From: Mycobacterium asiaticum
GTDB lineage: Bacteria; Actinomycetota; Actinomycetes; Mycobacteriales; Mycobacteriaceae
Assembly (NCBI RefSeq): GCF_001673315.1
Contig: NZ_LZLQ01000096.1
Coordinates: 1 to 64,000 of the forward strand
Length of the DNA stretch: 64,000 nt
Reading direction: 5' to 3'
Shown here: positions 36,596 through 45,403 of the stretch, one piece after another
How the letters are laid out: every line of letters begins with the position of its first letter
Numbering within the stretch: position 1 is the first letter of the stretch
Translations under genes and position numbers: made by a program
The notes under the pieces: generated by a model
Databases searched by the model: none
Seen by the model: only the letters and a program-made list of their open reading frames with translations
What the model was told of the DNA's origin: nothing

Positions 36596-37687
36596 ATGAC
36601 GCAGACGGCGGAGAAGAAGTATCGCGTGATCCAGTGGGGCATCGGCAATGTGGGAACGCTCGCATTGCGCCACTTTGCCGACAATCCCGTCTACGAGGTC
36701 GTCGGCGTGCTTTGCAGCCGCCCCGAGAAGGTCGGCAAGGATGCCGGCGAACTCGTCGGGGTGGCCCCATTGGGTGTGCTCGCGACAACCGATAAGGCAG
36801 CTCTGGAAGCGCTGGATGCGGACTGCGTGTTCTATGCACCGCTGTGGTCCGACATCGACGAAATCTGTCGTCTGCTGCGTGGCGGCAAGAACGTCGTCGC
36901 CTCCGGTGGTGCGTGGTGGTACCGAACCGAGACGAACGCCTCCGACATCGACAAGATCGAGGAAGCATGCCGGCAAGGTGGCACATCGTTTCACGGCGGC
37001 GGGATTCATCCCGGCTTTGCCGCGGACCTGCTGGTGCTGACGCTGTGCCGGATCGCGAGCCGCATCGACCGTATTCACATCTATGAAGTAGTGAACTTCA
37101 ACAAGGACACGCTCAAGTACCTGGACGAAATGGGATTCGGGAAGCAACCTGCTGAGTTCGAAGCGGGGAATCTGTTCGGGGCCGCGTGGTCCCTGTTCGC
37201 ACAGTCGCTGTCCATGGTGGTGGACGGCGTGGGCAAGACCGTCGACAAATTCACAACGGAGACCAAAATCGGGCTGGCCACGCGCGACATCCCCTACGAG
37301 GGAACCGAAGAGATGGATATGCCCGGCTTGAAGGGGGTCATCAAGAAGGGCACCGTGGCAGCCCAGCAACACGAGTGGACGGCCTGGGTCGACGGCAGAC
37401 CGTTCATCACCCTGCACGAGATGTACTCGTTCATCGAGCATGACGCTATTGACCCCAGGCCCGACTGGGACGGCTATTACCACTACCGCCTGGTAGTGGA
37501 GGGCGACGTGTCCACCGAGTTGATTCTGCGCGGCGCCGCCGATGAGAACGGTGATCACGGAAATCCCGGATACACCTGGACGGCGATGGGCCCGGTCAAC
37601 ACGATCCCGGCCGTCTGCGATGCACCACCAGGGTTCCTCACCCACAAGGAACTCGGACTTGTGACGCTACGCGGTGTGGTGCGCTAG
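36596..37687 (+). CDS. DapB-like NAD(P)H-dependent dehydrogenase, copy 4
   Basis: A 363-residue protein starting MTQTAEKKYRVIQWGIGNVG, two bases after the stop of copy 3. It is closest to copy 1: RHFADNPVYEVVGVLCSRPE, GGGIHPGFAADLLVL and the C-terminal NPGYTWTAMGPVNTIPAVCD. Copies 1 and 4 therefore look like one pair and 2 and 3 more distant members. Between its stop and the convergent FadD gene lies a 12-base tandem repeat. Confidence 0.86.
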   Translation: MTQTAEKKYRVIQWGIGNVGTLALRHFADNPVYEVVGVLCSRPEKVGKDAGELVGVAPLGVLATTDKAALEALDADCVFYAPLWSDIDEICRLLRGGKNVVASGGAWWYRTETNASDIDKIEEACRQGGTSFHGGGIHPGFAADLLVLTLCRIASRIDRIHIYEVVNFNKDTLKYLDEMGFGKQPAEFEAGNLFGAAWSLFAQSLSMVVDGVGKTVDKFTTETKIGLATRDIPYEGTEEMDMPGLKGVIKKGTVAAQQHEWTAWVDGRPFITLHEMYSFIEHDAIDPRPDWDGYYHYRLVVEGDVSTELILRGAADENGDHGNPGYTWTAMGPVNTIPAVCDAPPGFLTHKELGLVTLRGVVR

Positions 37688-37737
37688 CGACGCCAATTCC
37701 CTACGCGTGGGGTAAGGACGATTTCACCGCAACTTCC

Positions 37738-37784
37738 GCCAAGCCGTCTGCCAAGCCGTCTCCCAAGACTTCTGCCAAGCCGGG
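37738..37784. repeat. 12-base tandem repeat in a convergent gap
   Basis: GCCAAGCCGTCT and close variants occur about four times in a row (GCCAAGCCGTCTGCCAAGCC then CCCAAGACTTCT and GCCAAGCCGGGT). The 116 bases between dapB copy 4 and fadD otherwise hold nothing. It is in frame as an AKPS-type peptide on the plus strand but no start or neighbour supports translation. Confidence 0.7.
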
Positions 37785-37803
37785 TTACATCTTGACCGCG
37801 GAG

Positions 37804-39372
37804 TCACACCGTGGCGCGGTCGCGCCCGTCCCAATACCGCTTGCGCAGATCCTTCTTCAGGATCTTGCCGGTCGGGTTGCGTGGCAACTCGTCGGCGATG
37901 TCGACCGTCTTTGGGCACTTGTAGGCGGCCAGGCGCTCGCGAGTGAACGCGATCAGTTCTTTCTCGGTGGCTTCACCCTCAAGTGCGACAACAGCTTTGA
38001 CGACTTCGCCCCACTTCTCATCGGGCACCCCGATCACCGCAACATCGGCCACCGCCGGATGCTCGGCCAACACCCGCTCCACCTCGATCGAGTAGATGTT
38101 TTCCCCGCCGGAGATGATCATGTCCTTGAGTCGGTCCTCGACAAAGATGTACCCGCCGTCGTCGACACGCCCGATGTCGCCGGTACGGAACCAGCCGTCC
38201 TCGGTGACCGCCTCGGCTGTGGCCTCCGGCTTGTTGTGGTAGCCCTTCATCAATTGCGGTGTACGGAACCACAATTCGCCTTGTTCACCCGCCGGCATGT
38301 CTTTGAGGGTGTACGGGTCGACCACCCGCACCTCGGCGTTGGGCACCAACGTGCCGGCGCTGCTCAACCGCTCCGGGTGGTCCTGGGCGCGGTGGGCCTC
38401 GGGGAGTAGATGACTGATCACGCCACATACTTCCGTTAGTCCGTAGGCCTGAATGAAGTCCGTATTCGGCCACGCCTCGAGGGCCGCGCGCAGCAGCGGT
38501 AACGGCATCGGTGACGCGCCATACGAATACGTCTTCAGCGCGCCGAACAGTTTCACGGCGTCTTCGCCGGACTCCAGCACTTTCGCCAGCACTGCCGGCA
38601 CCAGGAAGGTCCTGTTGGCGCCCTTGAGGATTGCACCGGCTAGCGTCATGCCGTCGACGTCGCGCGTCATCACGCTCGGAACGCCGTCGTGAATACCGAA
38701 CTGCACGTAGGACGACCCACCGACGTGGAACAGCGGCATCGACACCATGCTCTTGTCGCCGGGGTCGAAATCGAAGCCCTCATGCGCATTGAGTGTGTGC
38801 GCTATCAGGTTTGCCTGCGTCAGTTCGACGCCCTTCGGGCGCCCGGTCGTGCCCGACGAGTACATGATGATGCACACGTCGTCGGGCTGGACGTCGTCGG
38901 AGCGGCCGACGGGTGTCGCTCCGGCCAGCAGCGCCTCGTATTCGTCACCCTCGGCGCCATCCGGGGTGACCTCGATGATGTGCTCGATGTTGGTGAGGGC
39001 GGCCCGGACCTTCTCGACATTCGGCTTCAACTCCGACCCGACGATCAGCACCTTGGCATCCGAATCGTTGATCACATAGTCGAGTTCGTCGGCGGCCAGC
39101 CGGAAATTGATGATCGCGTTCGCCGCGCCCAACGACGCCGCGGCCATCGTCAGTTCAACGCAGGCCGGGTGGTTCTTGTCCAGGAACGCCACCACATCTC
39201 CGCGCTGCACTCCGAGCTCGGTGAGAGCGCCCGCCAGGCGGCGCACCCGGTCGTTCCACTGTGCCCAGGTCCAGTTCCGGTCCAAGTAATCGATGGCTTC
39301 CTCGTCGGGCTTGGCCTCGGCCCAGTGGGCCAGGCGTTCGTCGAGGAAGCGCGGATCTGCTAGCTCTGGCAT
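37804..39372 (-). CDS. Acyl-CoA synthetase (FadD-type AMP-forming ligase)
   Basis: A 522-residue ANL-superfamily enzyme. The P-loop is MYSSGTTGRPKGVELTQ, the A5 motif AYGLTEVCG, the A7/A8 region WFRTGDIGRVDDGGYIFVED and RLKDMIISGGENIYSIEVE, and the C-terminal catalytic lysine lies in PTGKILKKDLRKRYW. It activates a fatty or aromatic acid to an acyl-adenylate, then the CoA thioester, and could feed the nearby dehydrogenases. A downstream-in-operon SDR (39413) precedes it 40 bases away. Confidence 0.92.
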   Translation of the reverse strand: MPELADPRFLDERLAHWAEAKPDEEAIDYLDRNWTWAQWNDRVRRLAGALTELGVQRGDVVAFLDKNHPACVELTMAAASLGAANAIINFRLAADELDYVINDSDAKVLIVGSELKPNVEKVRAALTNIEHIIEVTPDGAEGDEYEALLAGATPVGRSDDVQPDDVCIIMYSSGTTGRPKGVELTQANLIAHTLNAHEGFDFDPGDKSMVSMPLFHVGGSSYVQFGIHDGVPSVMTRDVDGMTLAGAILKGANRTFLVPAVLAKVLESGEDAVKLFGALKTYSYGASPMPLPLLRAALEAWPNTDFIQAYGLTEVCGVISHLLPEAHRAQDHPERLSSAGTLVPNAEVRVVDPYTLKDMPAGEQGELWFRTPQLMKGYHNKPEATAEAVTEDGWFRTGDIGRVDDGGYIFVEDRLKDMIISGGENIYSIEVERVLAEHPAVADVAVIGVPDEKWGEVVKAVVALEGEATEKELIAFTRERLAAYKCPKTVDIADELPRNPTGKILKKDLRKRYWDGRDRATV

Positions 39373-39412
39373 GCGGTAGGCCTTCCATCTCGAATGCGAA
39401 TTGAACGGGGCA

Positions 39413-40216
39413 TCAGTTGATCCGCGCGCTGCCGCCCAGGCCGATCTCCAGCACGCTGCCGGTCACCACGCCAGGATCGGTGACCAGGTAGACCACTGCG
39501 CGGCTGACGTCCTCGGGTTGGATCCACGGTTGCGGAATCGGATTGGCCTTCATCATGCGGCGCACCAACTCGTCGGGGATGTCGTCACCGCCGGTGGGCT
39601 GCACCATCGGTGTTTGAGTCGTCGTCGGGCAAACCACGTTGACGGTGATGCCTTCCTTGGCGACCTCGAGGGCGACGGACTTGGCCAGCCCGATCACGCC
39701 CCACTTGGTGGCGTTGTAGGCCGCGAGTTCCGGGATACCCATCCGGCCGCCCATCGAGGAGGTCACCACCACCCGGCCGAAACGCTGTCGTCGCAGGATC
39801 GGGATGGCCGCCCGCAGCGTGTGGAAGACGCCGGTCAGGTTGGTGTCGATCAGCTGTTGCCAGATGTGGTCGGTGACCTGTTCCAGCGGCCCCGTGCTGA
39901 CGACGCCGGCGTTGGCCACCACGATGTCCAGGCTGCCCAGATCTGCGACGGTCTGCTCGACTGCCGCATTGACCTGGGCCGAATCACGCACGTCGACGGC
40001 CAGCGGTAAACACCGTCCGCCTAGTTCGTCCACCAGCTTGGCGGTCTCGCGCAGGTCGTCCTCGGTGCCCAGCGGGTAGGTCAGGCCGGTCATCGGCGCG
40101 GGCGCGTCAACGGCGACGATGTCCGCGCCTTCAGCCGCCAGAGCCAGCGCATGTGCCCGGCCCTGCCCTCGAGCCCCGCCGGTGATGAATGCGACCCGCC
40201 CGTCCAATACACCCAT
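39413..40216 (-). CDS. Mycofactocin-type SDR family oxidoreductase
   Basis: A 267-residue SDR from ATG at 40216 (MGVLDGRVAFITGGARGQGR). GGARGQGRAHALALAAEGAD, DIVAVDA and the insertion around TYPLGTEDDL are typical of actinobacterial SDRs annotated as mycofactocin-coupled; the mycofactocin genes are not in the window and the link is inferred. Catalytic Ser, YNATKWGVIGLAKS and the end GSVLEIGLGGSARIN are present. It lies 40 bases upstream of fadD, same strand. Confidence 0.88.
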   Translation of the reverse strand: MGVLDGRVAFITGGARGQGRAHALALAAEGADIVAVDAPAPMTGLTYPLGTEDDLRETAKLVDELGGRCLPLAVDVRDSAQVNAAVEQTVADLGSLDIVVANAGVVSTGPLEQVTDHIWQQLIDTNLTGVFHTLRAAIPILRRQRFGRVVVTSSMGGRMGIPELAAYNATKWGVIGLAKSVALEVAKEGITVNVVCPTTTQTPMVQPTGGDDIPDELVRRMMKANPIPQPWIQPEDVSRAVVYLVTDPGVVTGSVLEIGLGGSARIN

Positions 40217-40257
40217 AGCGCGCAACGTTAGCCGCTGACCGTCAGAGCACCCGCAGG

Positions 40258-40482
40258 CTAGTGCCGCGTTCGGGGCGGATTGGGCTTGGGAACGCAGACA
40301 CCCCGGACGCATCCCAGAACCCCGCGAACAGGAGGCGGTGCCGCTTGGGGCGGTAGGTGACAGCCATCTTCGAGACAGGCCGGATCAGGAAGCGGCGGAT
40401 CGGCTTGAGCAATCGGCGGGCCGGCAAATGTCAGCGCACCGGCTGCCACGAGTGCCGCCATCATCATCTTCATGACCGTCAT
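40258..40482 (-). CDS. Small secreted proline-rich protein
   Basis: A 74-residue protein from ATG at 40482, preceded by GAGGG; a second ATG at 40473 is possible. A Sec signal peptide (MKMMMAALVAAGALTFAGPP, cleaved after AQA) is followed by about 45 residues rich in Pro with four cysteines (ACLEDGCHLP and LGCVRGVCVP), so two disulfides are likely. No family recognised; similar small exported Pro/Cys proteins are common in mycobacteria. Confidence 0.72.
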   Translation of the reverse strand: MTVMKMMMAALVAAGALTFAGPPIAQADPPLPDPACLEDGCHLPPQAAPPPVRGVLGCVRGVCVPKPNPPRTRH

Positions 40483-40586
40483 CTGCCCTCGAACCGACTG
40501 CCTGGGAAAACAACGATAGTCCTTCTTGGGTAGTCCTTCTTGAGTGATTCGGACCTGTCGATTTGCGGTGCGCATAGGCTTTGCCT

Positions 40587-41546
40587 ATGAGTTCCGGGGA
40601 GTCGCGGGCCGGTATCGATCTGACCAACCTGGACCAGCCGCTCAGTCCCGACGCCGGCGCAACGAAGCGCGATCTGATCGACTATCTGGACGCGGTGGCG
40701 GACAGGATTGTGCCCGGCCTGGCCGGCCGTCCGCTCACAGTGCTCAGAGTGCTGCGCGGGCGTGCGCCGTTCATGCAGAAGAACGTGCCCAAGTACACCC
40801 CGGACTGGGTACGAACGGTGGTGATCTGGGCTGAGGCCTCCCACCGCGAGGTGCATTATCCAGTGTGTGATGACCGCCGGACACTGCTCTGGCTCGCCAA
40901 TCAGCGTGCCGTCGAATACCACCCCGCATTGGGCTTGGCCGAGAATGTCTATCGGCCCACTCATCTCGTGCTGGATCTCGATCCGCCCGCCGACGGCGAC
41001 TTCACCGCCGTGGTGAAGGTGGCCCACCTCGTCCGTGGGGCGCTGCAGGGATGCGGTCTAGCCGGCGCGGTTAAGACCAGTGGCGCCAAAGGTGTTCACG
41101 TGTTTGTGCCCATCGACGATCATGCGCCGGTGGATGATGTCGCGGCGGCCACCCGCGCGTTGGCCGCTCGCGCCGAAGCCCTCGACCCCGCCTTGGCCAC
41201 GACCGCGTTCATCGTCGAGGATCGCGCGGGAAAGGTGTTCGTCGATGCGACCCGCGCCGGGGGCGCGACGGTGGCCGCCGCCTACAGCCCTCGACTGCGC
41301 CCCGGTACGCCGGTGTCGTTCCCGCTGGACTGGTCGGACCTGGATCGAGTCAGCCCCGCCGACTTCACCGTGCACACGGCGATCGGCGCCCTGGCCGGCC
41401 GTGACCCCTGGGCCGATTCGATGCCCGGGCCGCAACGTCTCCCGCGTGATCTGATTGAGCAAGGACATACCATTCCCGTCGCAAGGGTGGCCGCCATGCA
41501 TGAGGGAAAGCGACGGGCCCGGGCGCGACGAGCGAACGAGAACTGA
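40587..41546 (+). CDS. LigD-like polymerase/primase-domain protein (PolD type)
   Basis: A 319-residue stand-alone archaeo-eukaryotic-primase-fold polymerase domain, as in LigD and in mycobacterial PolD1/PolD2. The metal-binding motif is LVLDLDPP near residue 130, followed by the KTSGAKGVHVFVPI motif near 170 and DATRAGGATVAAAYSPRLRP near 235. Ligase and 3'-phosphoesterase domains are absent. PolD proteins fill gaps and add ribo- or deoxynucleotides in non-homologous end joining and base excision repair. ATG at 40587 is preferred. Confidence 0.88.
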   Translation: MSSGESRAGIDLTNLDQPLSPDAGATKRDLIDYLDAVADRIVPGLAGRPLTVLRVLRGRAPFMQKNVPKYTPDWVRTVVIWAEASHREVHYPVCDDRRTLLWLANQRAVEYHPALGLAENVYRPTHLVLDLDPPADGDFTAVVKVAHLVRGALQGCGLAGAVKTSGAKGVHVFVPIDDHAPVDDVAAATRALAARAEALDPALATTAFIVEDRAGKVFVDATRAGGATVAAAYSPRLRPGTPVSFPLDWSDLDRVSPADFTVHTAIGALAGRDPWADSMPGPQRLPRDLIEQGHTIPVARVAAMHEGKRRARARRANEN

Positions 41547-41558
41547 GGAGCAGCACGC

Positions 41559-41855
41559 GTGTCTACGTTCAAGCGGTACCTCGGAATTCAATTCATGATG
41601 TTCATATTCGGCATCGTCGGCCCGAGCTTCCTGGTGATGTTTTTTGTGTCGGACCCGGACCCGAACATGCGGTGGGCGTTCTGGGCCGGGCTGTTCATCA
41701 CCTACGCCGACATCATGATCGCGCTCGCGATCACAAAGGGCACTCTCGGCGAGGACAAGGCGCCTGCGGACATGCGTGTTGCACTGGCGGTAGCCAAGCG
41801 CGTGCAGGGCAAGCGGGGACTTGGATCGAATTTCGACACCTCGCCGGCCGACTGA
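41559..41855 (+). CDS. Small two-helix membrane protein
   Basis: A 98-residue protein from GTG at 41559 with GAGGAG just upstream. Two helices: FMMFIFGIVGPSFLVMFFVS and MRWAFWAGLFITYADIMIAL, then a basic cytoplasmic tail. No family recognised. It follows the polymerase gene by 12 bases and converges with the SnoaL-like gene with three bases between the stops. Confidence 0.75.
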   Translation: MSTFKRYLGIQFMMFIFGIVGPSFLVMFFVSDPDPNMRWAFWAGLFITYADIMIALAITKGTLGEDKAPADMRVALAVAKRVQGKRGLGSNFDTSPAD

Positions 41856-41858
41856 GGC

Positions 41859-42227
41859 TCACTCGATCCGGGAAGCCTGGTAATACGCGATCTTTGCCCT
41901 GCCGCCGGCCTGTGTGACGAGTATGCCGATGCGCACGCTGATCATCGGCCGGTCCGGGATCGAGAAATCGGCGTTGAGGTACGCGAGCACGTTGCCGGCG
42001 GCGACCCGACGAGTTTCCAGGATGTCGTAGGAGACCGTCATGCCCAGCGGTTGAGAGTCGTAATACGCTGCGACGCCTTGTGGTCCGACGCTGTAGGGGC
42101 GCAAACCCTGGAAGATGGCATCCCCGGTGAACAGCTCGGCTACCCGTTGCGGTTCGTGGGCGTCGATGCCTGCCTTCCAGCAGTCCATCACCGCACGGAC
42201 CGCCTGTGCTGCATCAGTGTCCGGCAT
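41859..42227 (-). CDS. SnoaL/NTF2-like fold protein
   Basis: A 122-residue protein from ATG at 42227, chosen because GGAGG lies five bases upstream. The helical start AVRAVMDCWKAGIDAHEPQRVAELF followed by TGDAIFQG and strands is the SnoaL-like/NTF2 cone fold, which holds isomerases, dehydratases and small hydrolases. It overlaps the end of the SDR gene at 42214, so the two are translationally coupled and probably act on the same compound. Confidence 0.8.
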   Translation of the reverse strand: MPDTDAAQAVRAVMDCWKAGIDAHEPQRVAELFTGDAIFQGLRPYSVGPQGVAAYYDSQPLGMTVSYDILETRRVAAGNVLAYLNADFSIPDRPMISVRIGILVTQAGGRAKIAYYQASRIE

Positions 42228-42921
42228 TTTGACCTCCATCGACGTGCAGGATCTCACCAGTGACAAACGAGTTGCCCTCCAGGTACAGCACCGCGTCGAC
42301 GACTTCGTCAATCTCGCCGAGTCGTCCGAGCGGATGCATCTTGGCCAGGAAGTCATGGGTCGACGGGTCGTGCATCGGCGTCCGGATGTTGCCGAGCGCG
42401 ACAGCGTTGACCCGGATGCCGCGGGCCGCGTACTCGATCGCCAGCGCCTTGGTCGCCGCGTTGAGCCCGCCTTTGGTCAGTGACGCCAATGCGGAGGGCA
42501 CCTGAGCATTCGGGTGGTCGACCAGACTGGTGGAAATGTTCACCACATGACCGCCGCCCTCACGGCCCAGCATCGCGCCGATCGCGGCACGCGAAACCTC
42601 AAAGAAGCCACGAAGATTCACTCCGGTGACCGCGTCGTAGTCCGCATCGGTATATTCCGTGAACGGCTTGGGGACGAAGATCCCGGCGTTGTTCACCACG
42701 GTGTCGACGCGACCGAAGCGCTCCAACGCCGCCTCGACGATCTGGCCGCCGACGCCGGGCTGCGCGACGTCACCTGGCACGGCAAGCACCAGGGGATCGG
42801 TGCTGTCGCCGATGTGGCGTGAGTTGGCCACCACGGCATAGCCGCTTTTTCGGTAGCCGGTGACGAGGGCATCGCCAATTCCCTGCGAGGCACCCGTGAT
42901 GATGGCGACGCGTTCACTCAT
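42214..42921 (-). CDS. SDR family oxidoreductase
   Basis: A 235-residue classical SDR from ATG at 42921. IITGASQGIGDALVTGYRKS, NNAGIFVPKPF, the Ser of NISTSL and the active-site segment SALASLTKGGLNAATKAL lead to HVDGGQNAGH. Note that the usual Tyr of the YxxxK motif is not seen: the segment reads SALASLTK, so Tyr is replaced by Ser/Ala, though Lys is kept. This could mark a changed or lost reductase activity. Confidence 0.82.
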   Translation of the reverse strand: MSERVAIITGASQGIGDALVTGYRKSGYAVVANSRHIGDSTDPLVLAVPGDVAQPGVGGQIVEAALERFGRVDTVVNNAGIFVPKPFTEYTDADYDAVTGVNLRGFFEVSRAAIGAMLGREGGGHVVNISTSLVDHPNAQVPSALASLTKGGLNAATKALAIEYAARGIRVNAVALGNIRTPMHDPSTHDFLAKMHPLGRLGEIDEVVDAVLYLEGNSFVTGEILHVDGGQNAGH

Positions 42922-43007
42922 TGGCAGAACCCCTTCTGACTGTGGTGCACTCGTCAACAATTATTTGGCTGCGGTGAATTCCGGCTGCCCCGAGTGAATG
43001 GAACCAC

Positions 43008-43946
43008 ATGGTGACTCAGGTCGACATCGCCGTTGTCGGGGTGCACGTTCTAGATACCCACATCGTCGGGGTCGCCGCGATTCCCGAGGGTTCAGTGGGT
43101 CAGCTCGTCGAGACGATCAAGGTGTCCCCGGCCGGCACTGCGGGCGGTACCGCCGTGGTGCTCAGCCGCCTGGGGGCGCGCGTCCGTTCCTATGGCGCCG
43201 TGGGCGCCGATCCGATGGGCGACACCCTACTGGCGTTACTCGAGTCGCACGGTGTCGATGTCTCTGGCTTGGTGCGCACCACGGCCAGCCAGACGTCGGC
43301 ATCGGTGATTCCGGTGCGTCCCAACGGCGACCGGCCGGCGTGGCATTGCGTGGGCGCCAACGCCACATTCACGCTCGGCGACGTCGATCTCGACGACGTC
43401 GCTCGCGGGACCCATGTGCATCTGGGGGGTCCGGAGTTCCTTGGTGGGCAGGCTGCCGCGAGACTGCTGCGGCATGCCAGGGACAACGGACTCAGCACGT
43501 CCGTCGACATCCTCGCGGCCGGCGATCCGGGACTGCTGGCATGGATCGTCGAGGCTTTTGCGCACACCGACTACCTGCTGCCCAACGACGAACAGTTACT
43601 TGGCTTCACGGGTGCGGCCGACCTGGAGGCAGGCGCTCGAACGCTGGTGGCCGCGGGTGTTGGATGCGTCGCGGTCACCCGGGGCCGCGAGGGCGCCCTC
43701 GTGGTCACCGCGGACGAGACAATCGCGGTGCCCGCCTACGCCGTGGACGTTGTCGACACCACCGGATGTGGCGACGCGTTCTCGGCGGGATTCATCCTCG
43801 GACGCGTTCTCGGCCGTGACCTGACCCAGTCGGCGCGACTCGGGTGCGCCACAGCGGCTCACGTCGCGGGCGGCCTCGGCACCGATGCCGGCGCCTACGA
43901 CCTCGCGGTCATCGAGGCATTCGCTCAGAACCACGGGCCGGGGTAG
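43008..43946 (+). CDS. PfkB-family carbohydrate/nucleoside kinase
   Basis: A 312-residue ribokinase-like kinase. AGTAGGTAVVLSRLGARV near residue 38 is the substrate-binding signature, and VDTTGCGDAFSAGFILGRVL near 250 is the ATP/catalytic motif with the base Asp. The sugar or nucleoside substrate cannot be read from the sequence. Divergent from the SDR gene; its stop overlaps the convergent lipoprotein gene by 22 bases. Confidence 0.9.
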   Translation: MVTQVDIAVVGVHVLDTHIVGVAAIPEGSVGQLVETIKVSPAGTAGGTAVVLSRLGARVRSYGAVGADPMGDTLLALLESHGVDVSGLVRTTASQTSASVIPVRPNGDRPAWHCVGANATFTLGDVDLDDVARGTHVHLGGPEFLGGQAAARLLRHARDNGLSTSVDILAAGDPGLLAWIVEAFAHTDYLLPNDEQLLGFTGAADLEAGARTLVAAGVGCVAVTRGREGALVVTADETIAVPAYAVDVVDTTGCGDAFSAGFILGRVLGRDLTQSARLGCATAAHVAGGLGTDAGAYDLAVIEAFAQNHGPG

Positions 43947-45259
43947 CGGCCGTCAGCGTCCTGCACCAGCACGATCTCCTTGCAGTCACCGTGTTGGGAT
44001 GGCGCGGTCTCACCCTGGCAGACCAGCGTCCAACCCGTTATCCGCCCGAACGGCCGACCGGACCAGTTGGTTGCGACCGGCTCGGTGGCGGGCAGGGCAA
44101 GCACCGAGAATGTGCCTGCGGTGTTGGTGACATACAGGTGGTCACCGAAAAACGCGAGCTTCGAGATCGGTTGTTTCTTGGCTTCGTCCCGACTGGTCAA
44201 GAGATCCCAATGTTGGGTCCGCAGATTCCATACCCCGTAGCCGAACTGCGAGGTGTCCGAACCGCGTCCATCGACGAACAGCTTCCCGTCCGACAGGGTG
44301 GCCACCAATCCGCCGCCCGAAATCCGTTCGGTGTCACCAAGTTTGATCATCGACCGGGAAGCCAGGTCGAAAAACTGGGTGGACATGACGGGTGGGTGCT
44401 GTGAATCCCAGCGGGTGATCTGCACGAGTTTGTCCGGCCCGTCGGAAAGTTCGCCATCTACGGTGGCGATGTCGTTGTCTTGATGTATCGGTTCGCCTGT
44501 GGGAAGCCGCAATTCGGCGCCCGCCGTGCTACCGGGCACGGTGCTGCGCGGAAAGGAAAGAATGTCTTGCCATACCCGCCCCTGCTGTGGGTCGTCCCAT
44601 AATGTCGACAGATCGGTGTTGGCCAGGATCACGGTGCGCGGTGGCGATGCAACTGGGCGTGCGTCGGTGAAGGCGTTGAGCCACGCCACGCCGGTCCTGG
44701 TCGGTGCGAGCCGCCAGTCCTTGGCAGGGGCGAGTTTCAGGTCGGGGGCGGGCGGTTGCAGTTCTCTGGTGGCCAGCGGCTGACTGGACTTGAGGTCGAA
44801 CACATAAGCGGTGTTCTTGGCGACGGTTCCGGGTTTGACCGTTGAGAGGACGTACACGACTTTCATGTCGCTGATGTCGTTTGACAGCGCGCACATCGCG
44901 CCCGTGACCGTGTCGCCGGGGGCAACCGCCGGCACCGCCGGCATGATCAAATCGGCTGATTTCGGATCCAGGATTTTGGGTCGAATGTCTTCCAGCGCGG
45001 ATTTGCTGGCGGAGAATTCGCCCGGGCAGCCGAAGTAGACGGTTTGCCCGTAGGTCTTCCAATCCTTGGCCAGCGCGCTGATGTGCTGCGGCGGCGGCGC
45101 AACGGCGTTTGGTGGCGGCTTGACTGTGCTGGGCGTGGTCTGCGCGGCGGGGGGCGTCACGGTTGCGGTGGTGGCGCACGAGGCAATGGCCAGACAGGCA
45201 AATGAGGCGGCCAGCGCACGCATGCGCTCGGACGCGAACAGCCGGATCGGCACCCTCAT
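43925..45259 (-). CDS. Lipoprotein with predicted beta-propeller-like body
   Basis: A 444-residue exported protein. The N-terminus has a signal with lipobox LAIASC (Cys near residue 28), then a Thr/Pro-rich linker and a body of repeated strands (LDPKSADLIMPAVPAVAPGD, TRWDSQHPPVMSTQFFDLAS, DGKLFVDGRGSDTS). It is probably anchored to the outer face of the plasma membrane. Function unknown. An in-frame ATG at residue 13 would also give a good signal peptide. Confidence 0.8.
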   Translation of the reverse strand: MRVPIRLFASERMRALAASFACLAIASCATTATVTPPAAQTTPSTVKPPPNAVAPPPQHISALAKDWKTYGQTVYFGCPGEFSASKSALEDIRPKILDPKSADLIMPAVPAVAPGDTVTGAMCALSNDISDMKVVYVLSTVKPGTVAKNTAYVFDLKSSQPLATRELQPPAPDLKLAPAKDWRLAPTRTGVAWLNAFTDARPVASPPRTVILANTDLSTLWDDPQQGRVWQDILSFPRSTVPGSTAGAELRLPTGEPIHQDNDIATVDGELSDGPDKLVQITRWDSQHPPVMSTQFFDLASRSMIKLGDTERISGGGLVATLSDGKLFVDGRGSDTSQFGYGVWNLRTQHWDLLTSRDEAKKQPISKLAFFGDHLYVTNTAGTFSVLALPATEPVATNWSGRPFGRITGWTLVCQGETAPSQHGDCKEIVLVQDADGRYPGPWF

Positions 45260-45403
45260 AGCGTTCCCCCCGCTAGATCGTGTCCATCGAGCCTAAATGC
45301 GGTCGCTGCGAACGGCGACTCGGGCATTTTTCGGCCGCGGTCAAAACAAGCCTCAGAGTTTGCACGGATGTTTTGCTGTGTGGCTGAGCTGAGGCTGGTT
45401 AGC

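Noticed and set aside
36032..37645. 537-residue minus-strand frame
   Set aside because: Opposite-strand shadow of two DapB-like genes with strong family motifs.
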